Shown here one piece after another: positions 10,399 to 19,800 of a stretch of DNA of 64,000 nucleotides; the stretch's first letter is position 1, and every line of letters begins with the position of its first letter. The stretch spans positions 1 through 64,000 of the forward strand of contig NZ_LAQO01000043.1 in the NCBI RefSeq assembly GCF_000971975.1, written 5' to 3'. The notes beneath the pieces were generated by a model that was not told the DNA's origin, made no database searches, and worked only from the letters and a program-made list of their open reading frames with translations. The position numbers were made by a program, and so were the translations under genes. This stretch comes from Paenibacillus algorifonticola. Lineage in GTDB: Bacteria; Bacillota; Bacilli; Paenibacillales; Paenibacillaceae.

Positions 10399-11145
10399 AT
10401 GCAAATAGATGTATGGTCGGATTTCGCATGTCCGTTTTGTTATATTGGTAAAAAGAGACTGGAGGGCGCATTAGCAAAGTTCGAGCATGGCAAGCATGTG
10501 AAGGTTGTATTCCGCAGCTTCGAGCTGGACCCTGGAGCAGCAATCAGCTATGAGCATGATGTACATGAAATGCTGTCCCGCAAATACGGCATGCCACGCG
10601 AGAAAGCAATCGAGATGAACAGAGATATGGCGAAGCAGGCGGCATCCGTTGGTTTGACCTTTAACTTCGATACGCTGGTGCTGACGAATACGTTTGATGC
10701 GCACCGTCTGACGCATTTTGCTGCAAAATACGGCAAGCAAGATGAGATGTCGGATAGACTGTTCCGTGCGTATTTTACCGATTCCAAGCATTTGGGACAA
10801 CGCGATACACTTGCTGATCTGGCTGCCGAGGTTGGACTGGATCGTCAGGAGGCACTTGCTGTGCTGGAAAGCGATGCTCATTCGCAGGACGTTCGTGGCG
10901 ATGAGGAAGAGGCTTCGCGGTTAGGTGTGCGCGGTGTGCCATTCTTCGTCATTAATCGCAAATATGCGATATCGGGTGCTCAGCCGAATGAAGTGTTCCT
11001 GAATGCGATCAAGCAGGCCTGGGATGAAGCGTATCCGGCCTTGACCGTCATAAATGATTTGGCGGATGATGCTAACGATGCAGCTTGCTCGGACGGCTTT
11101 TGCGCACCTTCAGCGGCTAAGGATGCCAATCCAGACAAGGCGTAA
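10399..11145 (+). CDS. DsbA-family oxidoreductase, FrnE-like
   Basis: Cytoplasmic thioredoxin-fold protein of the DsbA/2-hydroxychromene-2-carboxylate isomerase superfamily; FrnE-type members act as disulfide isomerases in oxidative stress. The active-site motif is C11-P-F-C14 in WSDFACPFCYIGKKRLE. The cis-Pro loop is at GVRGVPFFVINRKYAISGAQ (about residues 175-194). Length 248, with a C-terminal extension ending ACSDGFCAPSAAK, where an extra Cys pair lies. There is no signal peptide, so it works inside the cell. ATG 10399 follows AAAGGAGG. The true substrate cannot be read from the sequence. Confidence 0.9.
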   Translation: MQIDVWSDFACPFCYIGKKRLEGALAKFEHGKHVKVVFRSFELDPGAAISYEHDVHEMLSRKYGMPREKAIEMNRDMAKQAASVGLTFNFDTLVLTNTFDAHRLTHFAAKYGKQDEMSDRLFRAYFTDSKHLGQRDTLADLAAEVGLDRQEALAVLESDAHSQDVRGDEEEASRLGVRGVPFFVINRKYAISGAQPNEVFLNAIKQAWDEAYPALTVINDLADDANDAACSDGFCAPSAAKDANPDKA

Positions 11146-11191
11146 TTTTATATAAAGCTGAATTTATGGATATAGACAGATTTCAGTGGAG

Positions 11192-11232
11192 GCTGGGGTG
11201 GCGGGCAAGTGACGCTGCCTCAGCTTTTTTTT
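11192..11232 (+). terminator. terminator of the FrnE-like gene
   Basis: A 12-bp stem, GCTGGGGTGGCG (11192-11203) with CGCTGCCTCAGC (11213-11224), including three G-U pairs, 9-nt loop, then eight T. Confidence 0.9.
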
Positions 11233-11340
11233 GAAATATAAGAAAGTATAGGTTTTGCCTTACTGTTCTTCTATTTCTCGGACTGAAACGCGCCGCGCCC
11301 CAAAAGACGGCGAAAGCCGTTTCACCTTGCAGGTGTGAAA
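11228..11340 (+). repeat. dispersed intergenic repeat, copy B
   Basis: Partner of 7975-8092. It begins inside the preceding T tract with GAAATATAAGAAAGTATAGG and ends with GACGGCGAAAGCCGTTTCACC. GAAACG (11285-11290) can pair with CGTTTC (about 11318-11323), giving a long hairpin. It sits between two convergent-in-direction but separate plus-strand genes. Confidence 0.6.
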
Positions 11341-11418
11341 ATATAATTTATCCGAGGGTTGTCCTCCGGCCTTTATGATGAGAAAATGAGGAAAAAGAGC
11401 ATCAGGAGGCTACGCCCG

Positions 11419-11880
11419 TTGAAAAGAAAGTCCCGTAAAAAGAAGTTTAAAATGAAAAATGCCCTTATTTCCTTGCTTATTATGCTGGCTTTGGCCGGAG
11501 CGTCTTATATGGGCTGGCTCGATGAGCTGGCAAAGGATTGGAACACGGCGGAAGGAACGGATTACACGTTATATTTTCCGACGGAGCGGTACCCGGAGAC
11601 AGGCAAGCACATTAAAGATGCGATTGCAGCGGGAAAATCCCCTATTTGTACGATCGATCGGGAAGGCGCGGATCAGAATCGGAAGAAATCTTTGCAAGGT
11701 GTAAAGGTGAAAAAAGGCTATGATCGCGATGAATGGCCAATGGCCATGTGTGCGGAAGGCGGGAGCGGAGCCCATATTGCTTATATTGACCCATCGGATA
11801 ATCGCGGGGCAGGGTCATGGGTCAGCAACCAGCTGGAGAAATACCCAAATGGATCGAGAATTGCTTTTGTCATCAAATAA
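11419..11880 (+). CDS. NucA/NucB-type extracellular deoxyribonuclease
   Basis: Likely secreted DNA endonuclease related to B. subtilis NucB, which is made in sporulating cells and degrades extracellular DNA. After a short basic N-terminus there is one hydrophobic segment ([19 protein letters not shown]) acting as signal or anchor. The nuclease core is well kept: [40 protein letters not shown] and [14 protein letters not shown] choose TTG 11419 (153 residues) because AGGAGG at 11404-11409 is 9 nt upstream; in-frame alternatives are ATG 11386 and TTG 11359, both with poor ribosome sites. A terminator follows at 11902. Confidence 0.88.
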   Translation: MKRKSRKKKFKMKNALISLLIMLALAGASYMGWLDELAKDWNTAEGTDYTLYFPTERYPETGKHIKDAIAAGKSPICTIDREGADQNRKKSLQGVKVKKGYDRDEWPMAMCAEGGSGAHIAYIDPSDNRGAGSWVSNQLEKYPNGSRIAFVIK

Positions 11881-11901
11881 GGGAGCACAGTTGTATGTAA
11901 A

Positions 11902-11942
11902 AGTCTAATTGTCTGCGTTGGTGCAGAGGATTAGGCTTTTTT
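11902..11942 (+). terminator. nuclease gene terminator
   Basis: AGTCTAATTGTCTGC (11902-11916) pairs with GCAGAGGATTAGGCT (11923-11937) with one mismatch, followed by six T. Confidence 0.9.
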
Positions 11943-12089
11943 ATATTCAGGGACTTGATGAATACCGTGGTGCCAATCGGGCGTGGCATTGACCATTGTC
12001 CAATTAAGCAAACTCTCCAGTTGGGCACAAAGGCAAGAATGACTGAATAGGATGGGGCAATAGAATCAACTCGCAGGAGTGTGGTCTCA

Positions 12090-14723
12090 ATGATCGCGAT
12101 CAGTCTTTGCATGATTGTCAAAAATGAAGAAAAAACATTGGCGCGCTGCCTCTCCTCTATCGCCCCCGCCATGGATGAAATTATCATTGTCGATACAGGC
12201 TCGACCGATGCTACAAGGGAAATCGCCGCCGATTTCACCGAACGCGTCGAGTCTTTCACATGGGGGGAAGACTTCGCTGCCGCCCGCAATTTCGCATTCT
12301 CGCTGGCAACGAAGCCTTATGTGATGTGGCTGGATGCGGACGATGTACTGGAAGTTGCCGAGCTGCACAAGCTGAAGGCGCTCAAGCACCAGCTGGATGA
12401 TACGGTAGACTCCGTCTCCATGGATTACCACCTGACATTTGACGAGTTCGGCAGTGTAGTTAACAAGCTGCGGCGCAACCGCATTGTGAAGCGCGAGCGG
12501 GGCTTTCAGTGGATTGGCGCGGTTCATGAATATTTGGAGGTTCACGGAAACATCGTCCATAGCGATGTGGTCGTTACACATAAAAGCCTCGGGCAAAACA
12601 GCGATCGAAACCTGAACATGTATGAAAATCGGCTCCGCAGAGGAGAAGTCTTCACCCCGCGCGACTTATTTTATTATGCCAACGAGCTGAAAGACAATGG
12701 CCGCTACGAATTGGCCATTCGTTATTATGACAATTTCCTTGCTACCGGAAAAGGGTGGATTGAGGATAATATTCTCGCTTGCGGACGGCTTGCGGACTGC
12801 TACAACGAGCTGAACGAGCCCCGCAATATGATGGATTCCGTGCTGCGATCCTTCTATTATGATAAGCCTCGGGCGGAATTTTGTTGCCGCCTCGGTCATT
12901 ATTTTTTGCAGCGGGATGAGCTTCAGATGGCGGTGTTTTGGTATAAGCAGGCGCTGAATAAGGATCACACGAGCACAATAGGCTGGGGCTTCGAAAATAT
13001 AGCATGCTCCACCTGGCTGCCGCAGCTTCAGCTATGTGTCTGCTACGACCGCCTGGGCGATTATGAAGCAGCCTATATGCATAATGAGCAGGCTGGCAGC
13101 TATCGGCCAAAGGATAAACGAATTATTTCCAACCGTGAATATTTGAGCCAGCGGATCGGCAAGCGGGATGAGGAAGTGTCGTGTTTGTCTGAGAAAAAAA
13201 AGCGTGTGCTGATTGCGAGTCCTGTCCAGCAGCAGCCGACGATTTTGGCACTGTTTCTCACTTCACTGAAACGCCTGCATGCGGATCAGCTCGATCTGAG
13301 CTATCTGTTTATTGACGATAATAACGAGGCAGCGAGCAGCGAGCTGCTGGAGCAGTTCGCCACCGCCTGTGAAGGTGCGACAATCATTCGCTCTGATGCC
13401 GCTGACAGTCAGGATGTGTATGTACGTACGGATACGACGCATTGCTGGAACGAGCAGCTGATTTGGAAGGTCGCAGATTTCAAAAATCGGATCATCGAGC
13501 TGGCTCTTGAGCAGCAATACGATTACCTGTTCCTGCTTGACTCCGATCTGCTGCTGGACGAGAGAACGTTGGAACAGCTGGTGTCGGACGACAAGGATAT
13601 TGTGTCGGAAATTTTCTGGACCTGCTGGCAGCCGGACGCCCGTCCGCAGCCGCAGGTATGGCTGCATGACGAATACAGCCAGTGGGAGCAAGGCCGGGGG
13701 GAGAGACCGAGCGATACGGAAATTGCAGCGCGTCTGGAGCAGTTTTTTGCCCAAATAAGCGCGCCTGGCGTATATGAGGTTGGCGGGCTTGGCGCATGTA
13801 CGCTGCTCAGCAGGCGGGCGCTGCAAGCGGGTGTGCATTTTGGCCCCATTAGCAATTTGACCTTCTGGGGCGAGGATCGGCATTTTTGCATTCGAGCGGC
13901 TGCGCTTGGCTTTCGTCTATTCGTGGATACTCATTATCCCGCGTATCATATTTACCGGAGCGCTGATTTGGACGGGGCGGAACGCTATCTCCAGAAGGCG
14001 ACCGAAGCTGAAGTCAAGCCTCAGACAAGAGGGCGGCTCACGCTGTCGATGGTCGTACGGAATGAAAGCCGCCGTTATTTGCGCCAGGTGCTGGAGCAGC
14101 ATCGCCAGTATATCGACGATGCGGTCATTATAGACGATGGCAGCACGGATGATACGGCAGAGATTTGCTTGCAGGCGCTGGAGGGCATTCCGGTTAAGCT
14201 GATTCGCAACGAGGTGTCACGGTTCAGCAATGAAATTACGCTGCGGAAGCAGCAGTGGGAAGAGACATTGAGCGTAAATCCGGAGTGGATACTCAATCTG
14301 GATGCGGATGAATGGTTCGAGCCGAGCTTCGTGCAGGAGCTGGATACACTGCTTCGCAGCAAGGATACGAATGTCTATTGCTTCCGGCTGTATGATTTCT
14401 GGAATCCTCATTCCTACAGAGCGGATGCTATTTGGCGGGCGCATGAAAGCTATCGACCTTTTTTGCTGCGCTATGATGCTGCATTTGATTACAAGTGGAA
14501 AAATATACCGCAGCATTGCGGACGTTTTCCCGCCAACATTTTGGAGCTGCCTCATCGACTGTCAAACATTCGGCTGAAGCATTACGGCTGGGCGAAGGAG
14601 GAGCATCGTCGGGAGAAGCTGCGCCGCTACCAGATTCTTGATCCGGAAGCTAAGTACGGCTGGAAGGAGCAATACTTGTCTATTTTAGATAAAAATCCAC
14701 AGCTGGTGGAATGGCAGGAATAG
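12090..14723 (+). CDS. large TPR-containing family 2 glycosyltransferase with three transferase-like regions
   Basis: 877 residues, cytoplasmic. Region 1 (about 1-230) is a GT-A domain: SLCMIVKNEEKTLARCL, IIIVDTGSTDATREIA and the DxD-type WLDADDVL. Residues about 190-360 form helical TPR-like units (LFYYANELKDNGRYELAIRY). Region 2 (about 375-640), starting KRVLIASPVQQQPTILALF with FLLDSDLLLDE, looks like a second, different GT-A fold. Region 3 (about 650-877) is another GT2 domain: LSMVVRNESRRYLRQVL, VIIDDGSTDDTAEI and NLDADEWFE. Such proteins modify proteins or cell-surface glycans; the acceptor is unknown. ATG 12090 is better placed than GTG 12081 relative to AGGAG (12075-12079). Confidence 0.88.
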   Translation: MIAISLCMIVKNEEKTLARCLSSIAPAMDEIIIVDTGSTDATREIAADFTERVESFTWGEDFAAARNFAFSLATKPYVMWLDADDVLEVAELHKLKALKHQLDDTVDSVSMDYHLTFDEFGSVVNKLRRNRIVKRERGFQWIGAVHEYLEVHGNIVHSDVVVTHKSLGQNSDRNLNMYENRLRRGEVFTPRDLFYYANELKDNGRYELAIRYYDNFLATGKGWIEDNILACGRLADCYNELNEPRNMMDSVLRSFYYDKPRAEFCCRLGHYFLQRDELQMAVFWYKQALNKDHTSTIGWGFENIACSTWLPQLQLCVCYDRLGDYEAAYMHNEQAGSYRPKDKRIISNREYLSQRIGKRDEEVSCLSEKKKRVLIASPVQQQPTILALFLTSLKRLHADQLDLSYLFIDDNNEAASSELLEQFATACEGATIIRSDAADSQDVYVRTDTTHCWNEQLIWKVADFKNRIIELALEQQYDYLFLLDSDLLLDERTLEQLVSDDKDIVSEIFWTCWQPDARPQPQVWLHDEYSQWEQGRGERPSDTEIAARLEQFFAQISAPGVYEVGGLGACTLLSRRALQAGVHFGPISNLTFWGEDRHFCIRAAALGFRLFVDTHYPAYHIYRSADLDGAERYLQKATEAEVKPQTRGRLTLSMVVRNESRRYLRQVLEQHRQYIDDAVIIDDGSTDDTAEICLQALEGIPVKLIRNEVSRFSNEITLRKQQWEETLSVNPEWILNLDADEWFEPSFVQELDTLLRSKDTNVYCFRLYDFWNPHSYRADAIWRAHESYRPFLLRYDAAFDYKWKNIPQHCGRFPANILELPHRLSNIRLKHYGWAKEEHRREKLRRYQILDPEAKYGWKEQYLSILDKNPQLVEWQE

Positions 14724-14738
14724 CAGGCACAAGCCTGC

Positions 14739-14790
14739 AAAAAAGCATCTCTGCTCATCATGAACGATGGGCGGAGATGCTTTGAATTTT
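14739..14790. terminator. bidirectional terminator between convergent genes
   Basis: AAAGCATCTC (14742-14751) pairs with GAGATGCTTT (14774-14783); TGCTCATC/GATGGGCG extends the stem. A six-A run on the left gives a U tract for the minus-strand transcript; the right side reads TTTGAATTTT. Confidence 0.85.
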
Positions 14791-14818
14791 CTTATCGGGC
14801 GTACGTATAATAAATGGC

Positions 14819-15652
14819 CTAACGCAAAATTCGGCCAATAATGCCGCCGAGCCCGCCTTCATTATTGTTATTGCCTGGAGCCCCGCCGTTATTACCAACG
14901 TTTCCGGCATTTCCGCCGTTGCCGCCAAAGGTGTTCTGGAAGGCGCTGTTTTGCTCCTGCGGCTGGTAGCGGTTATCATCAATGCCGAATTTCACGCCGC
15001 TTTGGCGCTCGAACGGTTGAATAATAACGACTTGCCCAGGCTCGTTGAACTCATACATATACGACTCACCGGAGGTTTGTCCGATAAACGTTTTCCAGTT
15101 CACATCGAGCTTCACTTTAGGTGAAGGGCCTGTCCAGGCGACAATCGCATCGGGATCGACACGGCATGGGGCTTGCAGTACGAGCGGGTTACCGTTGGTT
15201 TTCACTGCGACTTGAGCGCCTTGGCCGTTGTAGGAGAGCTTGGAGGTGAAAAGTCCGCGCTGGGAAATGACACCGGAGCCGATGACCGTAACGCCGTAGT
15301 GGCAAGTTTCTGTAAACGCCAGCAGGTCTTCACTTTCAACGCTGACGTGTTGCCAAGGGCCGCCTTGCTCCAAATTAATGATTGTCACATGCGTGTTCTG
15401 GTCGGCAAGATATACGGAGCCTTGGCCTTCGACCTCCATAATTTCAAGGTTTTCGCCTGTAATGCGGCGCATACCGTGGTTCAATACTTGTCCAACAATG
15501 TTGCCGGAGTTTGTGCCGAGCAAGCGCTTGGAATATTTGAATTTGCCGTTGTAAGCCTGATCAGCGACCATGGAGCCTTTTTTGGCGAAAAACTTGCCTT
15601 GGCCTTCTGCTTTCAGAAACAGCTCGCGTTCCACTTGAAATTGAAATGGCAT
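14819..15652 (-). CDS. AIM24 family protein (DUF124)
   Basis: 277 residues starting MPFQFQVERELFLKAEGQGK. The body is the AIM24/TIGR00266-type beta-rich fold with repeated glycine turns (KGSMVADQAYNGKFKYSKR, VTVIGSGVISQRGLFTSK). The last 40 residues are Gly/Asn-rich (GGNGGNAGNVGNNGG), likely disordered. Bacterial AIM24 proteins have no settled role but are often found with Ter (tellurite/stress) proteins, as here: the TerD-like gene ends 32 nt upstream. ATG 15652 is set by GGAGGT on the minus strand; the longer frame to 15709 lacks support. Confidence 0.88.
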   Translation of the reverse strand: MPFQFQVERELFLKAEGQGKFFAKKGSMVADQAYNGKFKYSKRLLGTNSGNIVGQVLNHGMRRITGENLEIMEVEGQGSVYLADQNTHVTIINLEQGGPWQHVSVESEDLLAFTETCHYGVTVIGSGVISQRGLFTSKLSYNGQGAQVAVKTNGNPLVLQAPCRVDPDAIVAWTGPSPKVKLDVNWKTFIGQTSGESYMYEFNEPGQVVIIQPFERQSGVKFGIDDNRYQPQEQNSAFQNTFGGNGGNAGNVGNNGGAPGNNNNEGGLGGIIGRILR

Positions 15653-15684
15653 ATGAGTTGACCTCCAGTAAGATGTGTAGTGAA

Positions 15685-16518
15685 TTACATTGCGCCGTAA
15701 TGTGCACAAATCCCAGCCAGATCAAGTGCAAGACCTGTACCTGCCGCATTGAATTTCCATTCGTTATTGTGGCGGTATACTTCTCCTGCAAGCAAGGAAA
15801 TCGAGGTGGAATAATCCTCGGACAGATCGAAGCGGCAAATTTCAGCTCCGTTCGCCTGATTGACGATCCGAATGTAGGCGTTGCCGATTTGGCCGAAGTT
15901 TTGATTTTTGCGCAAAGCGTCATCAATGGTCACCGTAAATACGATTTTCTGAATGTCAGGGGACACGCGGGAGAGCTGGATTTCTGCCGACTCATCATCG
16001 CCGCTGCCTTGTCCTGTACGGTTGTCGCCGTTATAGCGAACCGCGCCATCCGGGCTGGTCAAATTGTTATAAAAGATAATATGACCGTTGGAAGGAAGCT
16101 TGTCCATTTGGTTTAAAAGGAAGATCTCAACATCGAGGTCGTAGCTTTGACCCTGCAAGCGATTTGTATCCCAACCGAGTCCAACCTTTAAATGGTCGAG
16201 TCCTGGGTTATTTTTCGTTAAGTCGAGCTTTTGTCCCTTGGACAGAACAAGTCCGCCGCCGAAGCCGCCAGCTTGAGGAGCAGGCGCTGCGCCAAAAGCG
16301 TTGGCGTTTCCAGCATTCTGGAAGCCGCCTTGCTGGCCGCTCTGGATACCGCCTTGTTGGATGCCACCCTGCTGAATGCCGCCCTGGATACCGCCTTGTT
16401 GGATGCCACCCTGCTGGATACCCCCTTGAATGCCACCTTGCTGAATGCCGCCCTGCTGGATACCACCTTGTCCACCAAAAGCGTTTCCTCCGTTTGAGTT
16501 CGATCCAATACCCATCAT
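15685..16518 (-). CDS. TerD-family calcium-binding stress protein with N-terminal GGIQQ repeats
   Basis: 277 residues. Residues 1-85 are low-complexity Gly/Gln/Ile; residues about 90-277 are a TerD domain: VLSKGQKLDLTKNNPGLDHL, the acidic YDLDVEIFLLNQ, NLTSPDGAVRYNGDNRTG and GDDESAEIQLSRV, whose acidic residues bind Ca2+ in TerD. Ter proteins respond to tellurite, phage and envelope stress. ATG 16518 (or 16515) follows GAGGAGGC. First gene of a minus-strand pair with AIM24. The repeats may give length variation between strains. Confidence 0.92.
   Translation of the reverse strand: MMGIGSNSNGGNAFGGQGGIQQGGIQQGGIQGGIQQGGIQQGGIQGGIQQGGIQQGGIQSGQQGGFQNAGNANAFGAAPAPQAGGFGGGLVLSKGQKLDLTKNNPGLDHLKVGLGWDTNRLQGQSYDLDVEIFLLNQMDKLPSNGHIIFYNNLTSPDGAVRYNGDNRTGQGSGDDESAEIQLSRVSPDIQKIVFTVTIDDALRKNQNFGQIGNAYIRIVNQANGAEICRFDLSEDYSTSISLLAGEVYRHNNEWKFNAAGTGLALDLAGICAHYGAM
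16342..16467 (-). repeat. three in-frame 42-nt repeats in the TerD-like gene
   Basis: Codons 18-59 encode GGIQQGGIQQGGIQ three times in a row (residues 18-31, 32-45, 46-59). Each 42-nt unit is built from smaller 12-15 nt units. All are multiples of three, so gain or loss of units keeps the frame. Confidence 0.9.
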
Positions 16519-16828
16519 TTTTGCCTCCTCAATTATAAGAATAAGAGAACCATCTGCCTCGACAGTTGATCACCTTGAAGCGCTTAATAGGCCAGAATGG
16601 TGAAATTTGTCGATTTTTTGTAAGGATATGAAACTATTTGTAGTATAGCAGATTGTGATTGTAGTTGTTAATGGTTTTACAGCTCCTGCTGCAGCAGGGA
16701 TGTCTGATTAGATACGGCGAAGCGGCAGCTTGGTTGCATTTTTTCAAACAAAGAAACATAACAAGATAGAAGACAAACGAGAACTATAAAAACAAATTCA
16801 ATCTCCTATTTTTTTGAAGTAACTCCTT
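16519..16828. other. divergent intergenic region between terD-like and mannanase genes
   Basis: About 310 nt. It holds a perfect 14-bp palindrome CCTGCTGCAGCAGG at 16685-16698 and AT-rich runs beyond 16740. No gene or RNA element recognised. Confidence 0.5.
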
Positions 16829-16851
16829 TATAATGATGTGAAGCGCTTTCA
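16829..16851 (+). promoter_or_regulatory. -10 box and cre-like palindrome of the mannanase gene
   Basis: TATAAT at 16829-16834, followed at the expected start point by GAAGCGCTTTC (16840-16850). The right half matches the CcpA site; the left half is one base out of register (TGTGAAGCG instead of TGNAANCG). A catabolite-repression site here is plausible but imperfect. Confidence 0.45.
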
Positions 16852-16877
16852 AAATACTAAAAATATAGGAGGACCGC

Positions 16878-19800
16878 ATGAATAAAAAACGCAAATGGAT
16901 CGCGGCCGTCATGGCCCCAGCTATGGTTGTTACGATGTTCTCTTCTGCTGCTTTCGCTCAATCAGGGGCGACTGCAGGTTCAAATGTTTCCGATATTCAA
17001 GGGCATTGGGCGAAAGCCGCAATAGAGAAATGGAGTGCTCAAAATATTGTAAGCGGTTACCCGAATGGCTCATTCCATCCTAATGGCAGCATGACACGAG
17101 CCGAGTTTGTCGCAGTCATTAATCGGGTGTTTGGTTTTGCCACTTTGTCCGCTTCAAGCTTTAGCGATGTGCCGAAAACGGCGTGGTATGTCGATGAGCT
17201 TCGCAAAGCGCAGGCTGCGGGCTATTACGATGGTTTTCCCAATAATGAGGCGAGAGCAGAGCAGCCGATAACGAGGCAGGATGCGGTGACGCTGCTGGCA
17301 CGCGTGTTTGAGCTGAAGGCGGCGGATCATGCAACGTTTGCGGGTTCCTTTAAGGATAGCGGCCAAATTTCCAGCTATGCGCAGCAGGCCATTAACGCAC
17401 TGCAAGGTATCATTAGCGGCTATGAAAATGGCGCTTTCCGGCCCGCGGGCAAAATTTCCCGCGCTGAGGTGATAACTTTAGTAGACAAGCTGGTGGCCGA
17501 ATGGTATGCCAACGCTGGCAATTATACGGCGGCGCAAGCGATTTCGGGCCATGCCATCATCAATCATACCGGCATTACGCTCAAAGATGCCCAAATTGCC
17601 GGCAACCTTTATTTGACCGCAGGCATTGGGGATGGCGAAGCGGCAGTCAATCGAGCCAGCGTAAAAGGGACGACATTTATCGCGGGTGGCGGCGAGCATA
17701 CCGTTATCTTTAATGATTCGAAGCTGGCGAATGTGGAAATAAACCGCAAGGATGGCAAGGTGCATGTGGAGGCAGACGGAGAAACAACCATCGACAGCAT
17801 CATGTCTGACAGCCCGGCCATACTAGAGCTGGGTGACAACGCGGAGGTAGACAGCATCGTGCTGAATCAGCCTACGGAGCTGATCACTGGCCCGCGAACA
17901 ACGATTGGTCAGCTGACGGTGCAAGCCGATTCCGTCATCATTAATGGCAAAGCGGCAGCGAGAGGCACTTATACGTTGAAAAATGGCACGCTGGCGCCGA
18001 TTAGCACCAGTACGACGCCAGGAACAGGCACATCCTCCGGCGGCAGCGGCAGCAGCGGCGGAAACAACGGAGGCGATAATGGCGGCAGCACAGAGCAGGC
18101 GGTGAATTTTGTCGATCAGCATGCAACGGCTGAGACCAAATCATTGTTCGCCTATTTGAACGGCGTGCGCGGCCAGGAAATTTTGTTCGGCCATCAGCAT
18201 GCAACGGACGAAGGCGTGACGTTGACCAGGGCGGATGGCTCGCAATCTGAGGTGAAAAATTCGGTCGGCGATTTCCCTGCTGTGTTCGGCTGGGATACGC
18301 TTAGCTTGGAAGGTAAAGAGAAGCCGGGTGTGCCGAACAATATTGAGCAAAGCCGGATTAATCTCACTGCTGCGGTAAAGAACGCCCACAATCTCGGCGG
18401 CATTGTGACGCTCAGCACCCATTTTCCGAACTTTGTGACTGGCGGCAGCTTTAACGATACATCAGGCAATGTAGTCGCTCATATTTTGCCGGGCGGCAAC
18501 AAGCATGCGGAGTTTAATGCCTTTCTGGACACGATAGCGAATTTCGCCAACAATGTGAAGGATGATGACGGCAAGCTCATTCCGATCCTGTTCAGGCCGT
18601 TCCATGAGCAAAACGGCGGCTGGTTCTGGTGGGGCGCGAAAACGACGACCACAAGCGAATACAAGGAGATTTTCCGCTATACGGTTGAATACTTGCGCGA
18701 TAAGAAGGACGTGCGAAACTTCCTGTATGTTTTCTCGCCGAATGGCTCGTTCGGCGGCGCAGAAAGCACGTATTTGACGACGTACCCGGGCGACGATTAT
18801 GTCGATGTGCTGGGGATGGATCAATACGACAACAAGGAGAATGCGGGTTCGCAGGGCTTTTTGAACGGGCTTGTAACCGATCTCGGCATGATCTCAAGAA
18901 TGGCGGACAGCAAGGGAAAAATCGCGACGTTCTCCGAATTCGGCTACAGCCCAGAAGGGATGAAGACGACCGGGAACAATAATACGACCTGGTTCACCGA
19001 TTTGCTGAATGCGATCAAGTCCGATGAGGACGCTTCGCGCATTGCCTATATGCAGACATGGGCGAATTTCGGCCTTGGCAACAATTTGTATGTGCCTTAT
19101 AAAAATGCGCCAAACGGGCTCGGCGATCATGAGCTTTTGCCTGATTTTATTAACTTCTATAATGATTCATTTACGACTTTCCGCAATGAGGTGCAGGGCG
19201 TATATGGCCATACGGTTGTGACAGCGCCGGAGCAGCCGTTCATGCATATTGCGACGCCAACGGATAACAGCATTGTGGGCGGCTCCGTCACGATTCGCGC
19301 GCGGGCGCTGGAAATCGCCCCGACGAAGGTCGTATATACGGTGCAGGGGTCGGATACGGAATATCCGATGGCGCTCGACAGCGGCGGATTCTTTTATACG
19401 GCTAATTGGTCTCCAGCAGCAGGCTTAAATGGCAAAACGGCGGTGCTGAACGTCAAAGTATATGTCGGCAATCAGGTTGTGCTGACGCAAACGACGACGG
19501 TATCGGTGCAGGCAAGCGAGATTTTGATGAAAACCTACAGCTTTGACCAAGATACAGAAGGCGTAGTCAAAAATGGCGATCCGGGCACTTACCCGGAAAC
19601 GATGGCGCTGACCGTTCAGCATGATACTTTTGATGGCAACGGCGTATTGAAGCTGGATGCCCAGCATGCGGCAGCAGCGGATCTGTGGCAGGAATTCAAG
19701 CTTGCGCTTCCCGCGCTTGACGGTGGAAATGCACTGGCGGATGTGAAGCGCATTAAGCTGGACGCTTTTATTCCGCTGAATGCGGGAGTTGCGGATGCGA

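Noticed and set aside
16324-16470. Regular repeats that could suggest a CRISPR array
   Set aside because: Repeats are contiguous 42-nt coding units without unique spacers, inside the TerD-like gene. No CRISPR array or cas gene was found anywhere in the window.
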